A DNA stretch of 64,000 nt from Limnephilus marmoratus (taxonomy: Eukaryota; Arthropoda; Insecta; Trichoptera; Limnephilidae): positions 11,240,001 through 11,304,000 of the forward strand of contig OU862919.1 in NCBI GenBank assembly GCA_917880885.1, written 5' to 3'. Below, piece after piece: positions 30,793 through 42,400 of the stretch. Under the pieces are notes generated by a model. That model made no database searches, was not told the origin of the DNA, and was given only the letters and a program-made list of their open reading frames with translations. Each line of letters starts with the position of its first letter. Position 1 is the stretch's first letter. The position numbers and the translations under genes are program-made.

Positions 30793-32384
30793 TGTAACCG
30801 ACGTGTTGCTCTCCCTCATTTCTTAATTTTAATTTTATATGTTTTGCTGATGTACAATGCCCCGGTGCAACCAAATAAAGCTTGTGTGCCAAGTTTGCAC
30901 CGGGAGACATTCTAGAATCCTATAATTTTAACAATTAATACTTTATTTATGCTTATTTACGCCTCCAAAGGCAACCAGGCTGACTAGCCTCCTTTTTATT
31001 TTTAATTAAGACCCCTTTGAGGGCCTTAATTTCCAGCCTTAGGCTAAGGCCCTAAAAAGGGCCATTTGCCTTCCCTCCCTTGCCGCTCTGCTGTTATGGC
31101 TCTGCAGGAGGCGGCAGCTCCGCCAAGCGGGCTGCTCTCTATTTTAATTATGGCCCTTTGTAGGGCCTTTTTTCGTCCTGGCCACGAAGTTCAATAATAC
31201 CGTGCCGCCAGCAACGATCTTTTTCAAAACACATTTTTTCAATTTTAAATGTCTTTTTCTTAATACACAGATGCCCTGGTGACACAAGTAAAAACTTGGT
31301 TACCAAGTTGCCACCAGGAGACATCCTAAACTTATTATTTCATCGCCTTCAGGGCTATTTTTCCGGCTACAAAGCCAAAACACCAATTTGGGTGTCCCTA
31401 TTAAGGGCCGTCATATTAGTCAAAAATACACCATATTTTAATATAACTTCGTTTAAACACCCCGTAGGACACTGAAACTAAGACATTTCAGTGCAGAGTC
31501 CTACGGGGCATCCATAGAGCCATAAATAAACATTGTAACTCTTAAACTGCCAACGCTATATGCTTTTGCGCACAAATTTTGTACTTAGAAAAATTCCGAT
31601 CAAAAAACAGTCTTTTTCCATTTTAAAAATCCAGGAACCTCGTAAGACGACGAGACAAACCGGTTTCGGTAGCCAGTCTTACGAGGAACCTGGGGAAAAT
31701 ACTAACTTCTTCACATCACTTTGCAAACTTAAATTAAACTCAAATACCTACCAACAAATGGTAAACATTTCCAAAATTGTTCCTAAATTCATTAAACTAA
31801 AAATCTACGGGTAAAGAATACCCGTACATACATGTTAGAATTAAGAAATACTTTATAAAAACTATGTTATAACCTATAGAATTATTATTAAATAATGATT
31901 TTAATCGACCACTTTCTTGAGCGACACAAGCAAAATGAAGTGCGACAAGAAAGTCGGCGTATTTATACTTACGGGCGAGGTCCAACCCCCCACCCCATAA
32001 ATGTACCATGTGATCACCTTTTTGCCCAGATTAGGGTATAAAAGGGCGCGTATTTCTCATAATAAATTAGTTCTTCTCTACAGTCAACTCGTGTTATTAT
32101 TCCTACTGGGAAATTTATTATCACTCAGCTGCCTCCCCCGCCGACCTCTGCCTGTCTTCAGTCCTGGTGCCAACACTCCTCCAGAAGAGCCGGCCCTACT
32201 TTGGCAACCGCCAGGCGCCAGGATCAGGCAGAGGATTAAGCACATCCAGTGTCCTTCACGCATCAGGCACTGGGTGCACGGGAGGTCAGTTTTATTATTT
32301 GTTTCCATCACCACCATCCTGTTCGTGCACTAAAAACCCGGTACTTTTTTATAGTCTTGTGGCGACGCTGATACGTCCGTTACA
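30793..32384 (+). repeat. Pao/BEL LTR2 (1592 bp), shared by units A and B
   Basis: Near-identical to LTR1; a T instead of A was noticed in the ACTTTATTTATG stretch. It is the 3' LTR of A and the 5' LTR of B. Confidence 0.92.
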
Positions 32385-32422
32385 AGTGGTCCTTCGAGCC
32401 GGATCCGCTGCACGACTCCAGG

Positions 32423-35236
32423 ATGTCTCCGCCCGCCCTACGATCGAAGAGGACGGCGCAAGACGATGGACCTTCATCACCCCCTGCTGAGCCCCCGGCT
32501 GCTGCTCCGGACGCCGGAGACGAGCCCCTGGGCGTGCCTGACGTCTCCCCTGACGCCACGCCCCGGCCCTCATCCAGCACAACCCCGGTGACGAGCTCCG
32601 CAGAGGACAGCGATGAGGGACCTCCACCCTCCACAGCCACGGAGGATACGGTGCGCCAGCTGCGACGACAGCTGCGCCACCAGAGAAAGCAGATACAACA
32701 GCTGATGGCAGCCCTACAAGCGCCACAGCCTACTGCACAACCAAGCCCCGCAGGGCTGACACAACCTAGCACCTCAGGGCTGCCACAACGCAGTACTTCA
32801 GGGCTGGCACAAAGCAACGCTCCTGAGCCGGCACGAGATAGCCGAGCCCCGCAGCCAAGCAGCCATGGACAATCAACATGGGTGCAGCCTCACAACGCTC
32901 CTGAGCCGGCACGAGATAGCCGAGCCCCGCAGCCAAGCAGCCATGGACAATCAACATGGGTGCAGCCTCACAACGCTCCTGAGCCGGCACGAGATAGCCG
33001 AGCCCCGCAGCCAAGCAGCCAAGGCAATCCAAGATGGATGCCGCCTGGACCTTCCGGCCCGGTACCGCCCGCACCCCTGGACGACCAGAGGCAGCACAGC
33101 GCCGTACGTGAGATGCCCGTTGGACCGGTGCCTCTGGTGGACCAGAGGTACGCCTCGCCGGCGCATCTAGGGCCTGAAGGCCCTCCGCCGCCGCCCCCTC
33201 ACTACTATGGGGAACAAAGATGGATGCCGCCTGGACCTTCCGGCCCCGTACCGCCGCCCGCACCCCTGCTCGACCAGAGGCAGCGCACCGCCGTACGTGA
33301 GATGCTCGTTGGACCGGCGCCTCTGGTGGACCAGAGGTACGCATCGCTGGCGCAGCCAGGGCCTGGAGACCCCCTGCCGCAGCCCCTCAACTACAGTGGC
33401 AGTCCAAGATGGATGCCGCCTGGACCTTCCGGCCCCGTACCGCCGCCCGCACCCCTGCTCGACCAGAGGCAGCGCACCGCCGTACGTGAGATGCCTGTGG
33501 GACCTGTGCCTCTGGTAGACCAGAGGTACGCTTCGCCGGCGCAGCCAGGGCCTGGAGGCCCTCCGCCGCCGCAACACAACTACAATGGCAGTCCAACATG
33601 GATGCCGCCTGGACCTTCCGGCCCCGTACCGCCGCCCGCACCCCTGCTCGACCAGAGGCAGCGCACCGCCGTACGTGAGATGCCTGTGGGACCTGTGCCT
33701 CTGGTGGACCAGAGGTACGCCTTACCGGCGCAGCCAGGGCCTGAAGGCCCTCCGCCGCCGCTCCTTCGTCACCATGAGGGACAAGGATGGATGCAGCATG
33801 GACCTCCCGGCCCCGTACCGCCCGCACCCCTGGACGACCAGAGGCAGCGCCCCGCCGTACGTGAGATGCCTGTGGACCCTGTGCCTCTGGTGGACCAGAG
33901 GTACGCCTCGCCGGCGCAGCCAGGGCCTGGAGGCCCCCTGCCGCCGCCCCCTTACCACCACACTGAGGGACCATCTGCATACGCCCAGTGGGCACATCAT
34001 GAGCCGGCGCAGCCTGATGACCAAATACCATCCGCTGCCAGTCCGAGCTCCGGCCTGCCGCTATTCCCACCGCAACCAAGTGCTGAGGAGACGGCCCGCC
34101 AAACCAGAGCTTGGGTCCAGCAGACGGACAACCCGATGGCCCAGTTCACCAACGCGCTCACAGAGGCCATAAGAGCTTCAAGGGCTCAGGACAGCCCCCA
34201 TCCCACAATTGAGGATGACCCCCGGATGGCTGCTCTCATCGCCAGGCAGTCGATGGCCAAGGACCTGCCTCCCTTCTCTGGGGACCCACTGGAGTGGCCC
34301 ACCTGGAGGGCGCAGTACAACCAATCAACTGCTACCTGCCGGATGACTAGCAGTGAAAACCTCATCCGACTGCAGCGGGCCCTCAAAGGGAAGGCCCGAG
34401 ACGCCGTGGGACCCCTCCTGATGGACCCCACTCAAGTGACTGAGATCCTTGACGTGCTGGAGCAGCGCTACGGAGGGACGACTTCGCTGGCCGCCTTGAT
34501 GCTAGACAAGGCCAAGCGGCTCCCGCAGCTGACAGCAGAGGCTTCTCTAGAAGAAATAGCAGACTTTTCGGGAACGGTGCAGAACCTGGTGGCATCACTT
34601 CGCTCCCTCAACAATGAGGGATACCTGACCAACCCGGCGCTCCTCAGCGACATCGCGGGGAAGATGCCGTGCACGATGCGGTTGGCGTGGCTGATGGAGG
34701 TGCGGCGCTACGACGCACCCGCTACGATCTGCCAGTACGCCGCCTTCCTGAAGACCATCGCGAACGCCATCACCAAATCAGGTATGGTCGACCCCGCGAG
34801 GTCTAGACCGCGTCGCGAACACTCGTTCGCCACAACAGAATTTGGGCCGCGAAATAGTGAAAGTCCGTCGCGCACGTCACCACAATATGACAGTCGTGAA
34901 AAACATAGTGAAAGTACGCGAAAGTCACCACAATATGACTCGTATAACAACACGAACCCTAGCGAGAGTACAAATCGCGACGGGTGCCTACAGTGCGGCG
35001 AAAAGGGTCATTGGCTCGAAGACTGCCGTGAGTTCGTCGGGAAAGATGTAAAATTACGATGGGAGACGGTGAAAAGTTCCCGACTCTGCCGCGTGTGTTT
35101 AAAAGGACATTCAACAAAGACATGCAAAATCCGAAACTGGTGCGGCATCGGAGACTGCCGCGCTCCCCATCACAAGGTGCTCCACGACCCTACGTACGTA
35201 AGAAACCCCGCAACAGCCGACGTCTACCACATGTGA
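32423..35236 (+). CDS. gag: Pao/BEL Gag, unit B (937 aa)
   Basis: Same length and layout as the unit A Gag, with only two amino-acid differences noticed: Val for Met in DEPLGVPDVS, and Gly for Arg in WMQHGPPGP. All three NAPEPARDSR repeats, the five PLVDQRY units, the FSGDPLEWPTW region and the zinc knuckles are kept, and it ends at the same UGA (35234-35236). Long proline-rich repeats identical in number between A and B mean the duplication of the unit is very recent. The frame is intact, so the protein could be made if LTR2 drives transcription. Confidence 0.92.
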   Translation: MSPPALRSKRTAQDDGPSSPPAEPPAAAPDAGDEPLGVPDVSPDATPRPSSSTTPVTSSAEDSDEGPPPSTATEDTVRQLRRQLRHQRKQIQQLMAALQAPQPTAQPSPAGLTQPSTSGLPQRSTSGLAQSNAPEPARDSRAPQPSSHGQSTWVQPHNAPEPARDSRAPQPSSHGQSTWVQPHNAPEPARDSRAPQPSSQGNPRWMPPGPSGPVPPAPLDDQRQHSAVREMPVGPVPLVDQRYASPAHLGPEGPPPPPPHYYGEQRWMPPGPSGPVPPPAPLLDQRQRTAVREMLVGPAPLVDQRYASLAQPGPGDPLPQPLNYSGSPRWMPPGPSGPVPPPAPLLDQRQRTAVREMPVGPVPLVDQRYASPAQPGPGGPPPPQHNYNGSPTWMPPGPSGPVPPPAPLLDQRQRTAVREMPVGPVPLVDQRYALPAQPGPEGPPPPLLRHHEGQGWMQHGPPGPVPPAPLDDQRQRPAVREMPVDPVPLVDQRYASPAQPGPGGPLPPPPYHHTEGPSAYAQWAHHEPAQPDDQIPSAASPSSGLPLFPPQPSAEETARQTRAWVQQTDNPMAQFTNALTEAIRASRAQDSPHPTIEDDPRMAALIARQSMAKDLPPFSGDPLEWPTWRAQYNQSTATCRMTSSENLIRLQRALKGKARDAVGPLLMDPTQVTEILDVLEQRYGGTTSLAALMLDKAKRLPQLTAEASLEEIADFSGTVQNLVASLRSLNNEGYLTNPALLSDIAGKMPCTMRLAWLMEVRRYDAPATICQYAAFLKTIANAITKSGMVDPARSRPRREHSFATTEFGPRNSESPSRTSPQYDSREKHSESTRKSPQYDSYNNTNPSESTNRDGCLQCGEKGHWLEDCREFVGKDVKLRWETVKSSRLCRVCLKGHSTKTCKIRNWCGIGDCRAPHHKVLHDPTYVRNPATADVYHM

Positions 35237-35275
35237 CGCCAGGCCGACGGCACCATACCCAAAGTGGTGTCAATG

Positions 35276-35539
35276 GTGCTCCTCGTCAGCGCAACAAGGA
35301 CGAGCCCGCCCTGCCCCAGCAGTACTTCTGTCACATCAGTCGTGCTCCTCATCGGCGCAGCAAAGACGAGCCCGCCCTGCCCCAGCAGTACTTCTGTCAC
35401 ATCAGTCGTGCTCCTCATCGGCGCAGCAAAGACGAGCCCGCCCTGCCCCAGCAGTACCACTGTCACATCAGTCGTGCTCCTCATCGGCGCAGCAAAGACG
35501 AGCCCGCCCTGCCCCAGCAGTACCACTGTCAAGGAAGTG
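35276..35539 (+). repeat. 66-bp tandem repeat, four copies (unit B)
   Basis: Same four units as in A, starting at 35276, 35342, 35408 and 35474. Confidence 0.92.
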
Positions 35540-35548
35540 GCGCCTTTT

Positions 35549-35556
35549 ACACGGGG
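35549..35556 (+). other. Shortened polypurine tract of unit B
   Basis: ACACGGGG lies directly before LTR3; the last GGAG of the normal tract is missing. This is the breakpoint of the 274-bp deletion relative to unit A. Confidence 0.7.
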
Positions 35557-37139
35557 TGTAACCGACGTGTTGCTCTCCCTCATTTCTTAATTTTTAATCT
35601 TATATGTTTTGCTCATGTACAATGCCCCGGTGCAACCAAATAAAGCTTGTGTGCCAAGTTTGCACCGGGAGACATTCTAGAATCCTATAATTTTAATAAT
35701 TTTAACAATTTATGCTTATTTACGCCTCCAAAGGCAACCAGGCTGACTAGCCTCCTTTTTATTTTTAATTAAGACCCCTTTGAGGGCCTTAATTTCCAGC
35801 CTTAGGCTAAGGCCCTAAAAAGGGCCATTTGCCTTCCCTCCCTTGCCGCTCTGCTGTTATGGCTCTGCAGGAGGCGGCAGCTCCGCCAAGCGGGCTGCTC
35901 TCTATTTTAATTATGGCCCTTTGTAGGGCCTTTTTTCGTCCTGGCCACGAAGTTCAATAATACCGTGCCGCCAGCAACGATCTTTTTCAAAACACATTTT
36001 TTCAATTTTAAATGTCTTTTTCTTAATACACAGATGCCCTGGTGACACAAGTAAAAACTTGGTTACCAAGTTGCCACCAGGAGACATCCTAAACTTATTA
36101 TTTCATCGCCTTCAGGGCTATTTTTCCGGCTACAAAGCCAAAACACCAATTTGGGTGACCCTATTAAGGGCCGTCATATTCGTCAAAAATACACCATATT
36201 TTAATATAACTTCGTTTAAACACCCCGTAGGACACTGAAACTAAGACATTTCAGTGCAGAGTCCTACGGGGCATCCATAGAGCCATAAATAAACATTGTA
36301 ACTCTTAAACTGCCAGCGCTATCAGCACTTGAGCAGATTTTCGAGACTTTAGCATCATTTCACTTTTTCTCCATTTTAAAAATCCCAGGACCTCGTAAAG
36401 CGACGGAACCAAAAGGTTTCGATAGCCAAGCTTACGGGGGACCTGGGAAAAATATTAACTTCTTTGTAACTACTCAAACACTTTGTTAAAAAACAAATAC
36501 CTACCGACAAAAAGTCAAACTTCCTTAAAATCAACCCAAACTTATCAAACAAAAAATCTACGAATGTAGAACATCCGTAGAACCACTCTAGTTTTAAGGA
36601 AAACATTGTAAATACATTAACCTGACCTGTATAATTAATTTAAGAAATCAATTTTAATCAACCACTTTCAAACAAGTGTTTGCCAAAATGGGTGGCCCAC
36701 AGAAAGGCACACCTTATATAGGTAAAGGGCTAGGTAAAACCTCCCACCACAAAAATGTACCACGTGACAGGTTTTGTCACGGAAATCGGGTATATAAACC
36801 CGGCCATTTCTCTTAATAAATCAGTTCTTCCATCAACGTCAAACTCGTGTTATTATTTCCTTCTGGGAAAAGTTATTATCATCCGCTGCCTCCCGCCGAC
36901 CTCTGCCTAGACTTTGCTCCTGGTGCCATCAGTCTCCTCCAGAAAGCCGGCCCTACTTCAGGCAACCGCCACGCACCAGGACTGGGCAGAGGAGTAGGCA
37001 CATCCAGTGTCCTCAACTCATCAGGCACTGGGTGCAAGGGAGGTCAGTATTTTATTATTTCAACCATTTCATCCTGGTCGTGTACTGAAACCGGTACCCT
37101 TTTTTTACAGTCTTGTACAGGCTTGATACGTCTGGTACA
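35557..37139 (+). repeat. Pao/BEL LTR3 (1583 bp), mosaic
   Basis: The first 760 bp or so are nearly identical to the other LTRs. From about 36320 to the 3' end it is strongly diverged, including promoter, R and U5, yet the hairpins and TATA/AATAAA/initiator order are kept. TATATAAA at 36791, TCAGTT at 36821. Confidence 0.9.
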
Positions 37140-37141
37140 AG

Positions 37142-37159
37142 TGGTCCTTCGAGCCGGAT
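37142..37159 (+). other. Primer binding site of unit C, tRNA-Tyr type
   Basis: TGGTCCTTCGAGCCGGAT, identical to units A and B although the adjoining U5 is diverged. Confidence 0.75.
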
Positions 37160-37177
37160 CCGCTGCACGACTCCAGG

Positions 37178-39478
37178 ATGTCTCCGCCCGCCCTACGATC
37201 AAAGAAGACGGCGCAAGACGATGGACCTTCATCACCCCCTGCTGAGCCCCCGGCTGCTGCTCCGGACGCCGGAGACGAGCCCCTGGGCGTGCCTGACGTC
37301 TCCCCTGACGCCACGCCCCGGCCCTCATCCAGCACTACCCCGGTGACGAGCTCCGCAGAGGACAGCGATGAGGGGCCTCCACCCTCCACAGCCACGGAGG
37401 ATACGGTGCGCCGGCTGCGACGACAGCTGCGCCACCAAGGGAAGCAGATACAACAGCTGATGGCAGCCTTGAACGCGCCTCAGCATGCTGCACCAGGGCT
37501 GCCACAACGCAGTACTTCAGGGCTGGCACAACACAACGCTCCTGAGCCGGCACGAGATAGCCGAGCCCCGCAGCCAAGCAGCCAAGGATGTCCATCATGG
37601 ATGCCGCCTGGACCTTCCGGCCCCGTGCCGCCTGCACCTCTGGTGGACCAGAGGCCGAGCAGCGCCGTACGCGAGAGGCCTGTCGGACCTGTGCCTCTGG
37701 TGGACCAGAGGTACGCCTCACCGGCGCAGCCAGGGCCTGGAGGCCCTCCGCCGCCGCCCCCTCATCACAATGAGGGTCAAGGATGGATGCAGCCTAGGCC
37801 TTCAGGCCCCGTGCCGCCTGCACCTCTGGTGGACCAGAGGCCGAGCAGCGCCGTACGCGAGATGCCTGTCGGACCTGTGCCTCTGGTGGACCAGAGGTAC
37901 TCCTCACCGGCGCAGCCAGGGCCTGGAGGCCCTCCGCCGCCGCCCCCTCATCATCATCATGAGGGTCAAGGATGGGTGCAGCCTGGACCTTCCGGCCCCG
38001 TGCCGCCTGCACCTCTGGTGGACCAGAGGCCGAGCAGCGCCGTACGCGAGATGCCTGTCCAACCTGTGCCTCTGGTGGACCAGAGGTACGCCTCACCGGC
38101 GCAGCCAGGGCCTGAAGGCCCTCCGCCGCCGCCCCCTTACTACCACATTGAGGGACCATCTGCATATGCCCAGTGGGCGCATCATGAGCCGGCGCAGCCT
38201 GATGACCAGATTCCATCCGCTGCCAGTCCGAGCTCCGGCCTGCCGCTATTCCCACCGCAACCAAGTGCGGAGGAGACGGCCCGCCAAACCAGAGCTTGGG
38301 TCCAGCAGACGGACAACCCGATGGCCCAGTTCACCAACGCGCTCACAGAGGCCATCAGAGCTTCAAGGGCTCAGGACAGCCCTCATCCCACAATTGAGGA
38401 TGACCCCCGGATGGCTGCTCTCATCGCCAGGCAGTCGATGGCCAAGGACCTGCCTCCATTCTCTGGGGACCCCCTGGAGTGGCCCACCTGGAGGGCGCAG
38501 TACAACCAATCAACTGCTACCTGCCGGATGACTAGCAGTGAAAACCTCATCCGACTGCAGCGGGCCCTCAAAGGGAAGGCCCGAGACGCCGTGGGACCCC
38601 TCCTGATGGACCCCACTCAGGTACCTGAGATCCTTGACGTGCTGGAGCAGCGCTACGGAGGGACGACTTCGCTGGCCGCCCTGATGTTGGACAAGGCCAA
38701 GCGGCTCCCACAGATGACAGCAGAGGCCTCACTGGAGGACATAGCAGACTTTTCGGGCACGGTGCAGAACCTGGTGGCATCACTTCGCTCCCTCAACAAC
38801 GATGGGTACCTGACCAACCCGGCGCTCCTCAGCGACATCGCGGGGAAGATGCCGTGCACGATGCGGCTGGCGTGGCTGATGGAGGTGCGGCACTACAACG
38901 CACCAGCTACGATCTGCCAGTACGCCGCCTTCCTGAAGGCCATCGCGAACGCCATCACCAAATCGGGTATGGTCGACCCCGCGAGGTCTAGACCACGTCG
39001 TGAACAGTCGTTCGCCACGACTGAACAATTCGGACGCAGAAGTGAAAGTTTGTCGCGAAAGTCACCACAATATGACAGTCGAAAAGTACCTACCGAAAGT
39101 TTGTCGCGAAAGTCACCACAATATGACCGTTCACAAAAAGTAAAAAATGAAAGTGCGCGAAAGTCACCACAATATGACTCGAACAATCGTAACGCGAACC
39201 CTAGCGAAAGTACAAATCGCGACGGGTGCCTACAGTGTGGCGAAAGAGGCCATCTGCTACGAGACTGCCGTGAGTTCGTCGGAAAGGACGTGAAGCTGCG
39301 CTGGGAAACGGTGAAAAGCTCCCGACTCTGCCGCGTGTGCTTGGAGAGACATGCAACAAAAGCATGCAAAACTCGCGACTGGTGCGGCATCGGAGACTGC
39401 CGTTCTCCCCATCACAAGCTGCTTCACGACCCCACGTACGTGAGAAGCCCCGCAACAGCCAACGTCCACCACATGTGA
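37178..39478 (+). CDS. gag: Pao/BEL Gag, unit C (766 aa)
   Basis: Same start context and N-terminus as A and B (SPPALRSKKTAQDDGP). It differs in the repeat region: one NAPEPARDSR unit and three proline-rich units with PSSAVREMPV, starting at 37598, 37784 and 37973. The capsid-like part (FSGDPLEWPTWRAQYNQS) is almost identical to A/B. The segment before the knuckles has extra ESLSRKSPQYD repeats. Zinc knuckles are CLQCGERGHLLRDC, CRVCLERHATKAC and CGIGDCRSPHH. The frame ends with UGA at 39476-39478 and pol continues in the same frame, so Gag-Pol is expected through stop-codon readthrough. Confidence 0.93.
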   Translation: MSPPALRSKKTAQDDGPSSPPAEPPAAAPDAGDEPLGVPDVSPDATPRPSSSTTPVTSSAEDSDEGPPPSTATEDTVRRLRRQLRHQGKQIQQLMAALNAPQHAAPGLPQRSTSGLAQHNAPEPARDSRAPQPSSQGCPSWMPPGPSGPVPPAPLVDQRPSSAVRERPVGPVPLVDQRYASPAQPGPGGPPPPPPHHNEGQGWMQPRPSGPVPPAPLVDQRPSSAVREMPVGPVPLVDQRYSSPAQPGPGGPPPPPPHHHHEGQGWVQPGPSGPVPPAPLVDQRPSSAVREMPVQPVPLVDQRYASPAQPGPEGPPPPPPYYHIEGPSAYAQWAHHEPAQPDDQIPSAASPSSGLPLFPPQPSAEETARQTRAWVQQTDNPMAQFTNALTEAIRASRAQDSPHPTIEDDPRMAALIARQSMAKDLPPFSGDPLEWPTWRAQYNQSTATCRMTSSENLIRLQRALKGKARDAVGPLLMDPTQVPEILDVLEQRYGGTTSLAALMLDKAKRLPQMTAEASLEDIADFSGTVQNLVASLRSLNNDGYLTNPALLSDIAGKMPCTMRLAWLMEVRHYNAPATICQYAAFLKAIANAITKSGMVDPARSRPRREQSFATTEQFGRRSESLSRKSPQYDSRKVPTESLSRKSPQYDRSQKVKNESARKSPQYDSNNRNANPSESTNRDGCLQCGERGHLLRDCREFVGKDVKLRWETVKSSRLCRVCLERHATKACKTRDWCGIGDCRSPHHKLLHDPTYVRSPATANVHHM

Positions 39479-39481
39479 CGC
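39476..39481 (+). promoter_or_regulatory. Leaky UGA candidate between gag and pol
   Basis: ATG TGA CGC CAG: UGA followed by C, a context known to favour readthrough. The same stop and following CGC CAG GCC GAC GGC are at 30196 and 35234. Gag and pol share one frame in all three units. Confidence 0.55.
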
Positions 39482-42400
39482 CAGGCCGACGGCGCCGTGC
39501 TCAAGGTGGTGCCAGTGGTGCTGACAGGCCCCGCTGAGCAGATCACCGCCTACGCGCTGCTGGACGAGGGATCAACGATAACACTGATCGACACCTCAGC
39601 AGCAGAACAGATTGGCGCTTATGGACCCATACAAGGACTACGACTCCACGGGGCCAAGGGCATGTGCTCATCAGATCACCTGTCGCGCCGCGTGCAGGTC
39701 ACACTGCGCGGCGCCGGTATAAGCACCGACTACCACATCAAGGCGAGCACGGTGAAAGGCCTCAGCCTTCCTGAGCAGAGGATCCCTGGCGGGTATATCA
39801 CCCCCACCATTCTCATTGGGCAGGACAACGCACACCTCATTGTATCGAGGGAGGTGCACGAAGCCCGCGACTCTACGCGAATATTGTCACGGACTGCCCT
39901 GGGGTGGATAACTCATGGAGGAGGGACTCCTTCTACCAATGAAGGCCCCATCACCACTCTGGCCCTGCACGCTGAGAGCCACAAGGATGACCTGCTGAGC
40001 GACCTTATTCGAGCAAACTTCGCCATAGATTCACTGGGAATCACTTCAGCCTCCCGTGAAACCGCACATGTTGTACGTGCCAACCAGCTGATGGAGGACA
40101 CCACCCGGCAGATGACTACCGGCAGATGGGAGACCGGCCTATTATGGAAGGCTGACAAAATCACGCTGCCCGACAACAGACAATGTGCGCTGAAGAGGCT
40201 GTGGTCCCTCGAACGAAAACTACTGAAGGAGGACGACCTCGCAGTGGCGTATCGAGAAAAGATCAACCGACTAATATCACAAGGCCACGCGCGAGAACTC
40301 ACAGCACGAGAGGCGGCGAAAGACTCCGCCCGCAAGTGGTACTTGCCGCACTTCGCCGTGGTGAACCCCAACAAGCCGGGGAAGATCCGCGTCGTGTTTG
40401 ACGCTGCCAGCCGCTGCCGAGGAACCTCCCTCAACGATCAACTGCTGACGGGACCCGACCTGCTGACGTCCCTACTTGGGAACATCCTCCGGTTTCGAGA
40501 GGGAAAAATAGCTCTCGCCGCCGACATAAAGGAGATGTTCCTGCAAGTCAAAATAAAGACTGAGGACCAGCTGTCACAACTGTTCCTGTGGCGACCGACG
40601 CCTCAACAAGAGCCTCGCACCTATATGATGACATCTATGATGTTCGGCGCTACCTGTTCTCCAAGCAGTGCCCAGTACGTGCGAAACCGGGTGGCCCTAG
40701 AAAATACCGAGCGCTTCCCAGCTGCTGCAGACGCCATCCAACATAAATTTTACATGGATGACTACTTGGACGCGGTGGACTCCATCAGTGAAGCCACTAG
40801 CCTCGCAAAAGACGTGGCGACAGTCCTATCATCAGGAGGTTTTCATCTCACAAACTGGGCCTCAAATAATCCAGCGGTGATGGCCACCATCCCGCCTGAA
40901 GACCGCGCCCGATCAGCCATACGCATCAGCAGCGGAGAAGCAGAGACCGAACGAATCCTCGGCCTACTATGGGACCCGGTGACTGACTGTTTCCTGTACG
41001 CCTTCAGGGACACCGCCGAGCCAGAACTGGTCAGCAGCCCTACGAAACGTCAGCTGCTCAGTATTGTCATGAAAATTTTCGATCCTGTGGGGTTTGTGGC
41101 ATGCCTCACAGTCAGATCCAAGATGCTGCTCCAAGATGTCTGGAGGTCGAGCATCGGATGGGACGACACCATCAAACCCGAGCACAACGTGAGATGGCTG
41201 GACTGGCTGGGACTCCTCCAAAGCTGCGGAGTCGCCATACCTAGGCGCTGCCTACGAAGCAAACACAGCAGCGTCACGCTCCATCTGTTTTGCGACGCGT
41301 CTGAACAAGCATGTTGCGCGGTCGCCTACCACACGGAGGAAGTCAACGGAGAAACTACAGCAACCTTCTTGGCCAGTAAATGCAAGGTGGCCCCCCTGAA
41401 GCCGCTCTCCATACCCCGCCTTGAGCTCCAATCAGCGCTCATGGCCGCCAGACTAGCAGCAACCCTAAAAAAGGAGTGTCGCAGCAACATTGCGCGAACG
41501 GTGTTCTGGACAGACTCCACGACGGTGCTGTGCTGGCTTCGTACGGACCCACGTACCTACTCTACCTTTGTGGCCAACCGGCTTGGCGAGATCGATGAGC
41601 TCTCTCGCATTGACGACTGGAGATGGGTCCCCACCAAACTAAACCCTGCTGACATCGGCACCCGCGACGTCGAGGTTCCCGATCTATCACCGGCGGGACA
41701 TTGGTTCAGCGGCCCAGCCTTCCTCACCCTGGCCGAGGCAGAATGGCCGCGCGAAAGGTCCAGACTTCCCCAGCCAGATGACAACACCCTTGAAGTGAAG
41801 GCCCAATATGTCGGGCTCACCTCAACCACAGCAGATGCGCTTCCAGAGATAAGCCGCTTCTCCTCTTGGCACCGACTCATCAGAGCCACCGCCTGGGTCC
41901 ACCGCTTCATAGGCCGATGCCGTGCGGGACCCCACAAACCATTGGACGGACACCTGCGGCCCGAGGAGACCCGTGAAGCGGAACTCCGGTGGGTGAAAGC
42001 AGCCCAAGAAGACGCATTCAGCAGTGAATTGAGTGCTCTTCACCAAGGAACCCCCGTACCCAACAACAGCCGGCTCAGATCGCTGAACCCCTTCCTGGGA
42101 CCCGATGGACTGCTGCGAATGGACTCCAGAATACGAGCCACCAGCAGAATCTCCCGAGATGTGCGGACGCCCATAATCTTAGATGGAGACCACGCCTACA
42201 CACGGCTCCTAGTCAACCACCATCATCAGAAGGCGGACCACCCAAGCACTGAGAGGACAATGGCGGAGGTACGAGGCAGCTACTTCGTGCTGCGACTGCG
42301 GACAAACATACGTCGCATCACTCACCACTGCCCCACCTGCAAGATGCGTAGAAGCAAGCCTGCCCCACCACTAATGGGACCCTTGCCACCATCACGGCTC

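Larger units (their letters stand above)
35237..35590 (+). pseudogene. Pol remnant of unit B, truncated into LTR3
   Basis: After the UGA the frame holds the four 22-residue repeats and KEVAPFTRG, then runs straight into LTR3 and stops at about 35590. The Pol C-terminal scrap present in A is lost with the 274-bp deletion. Confidence 0.7.
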
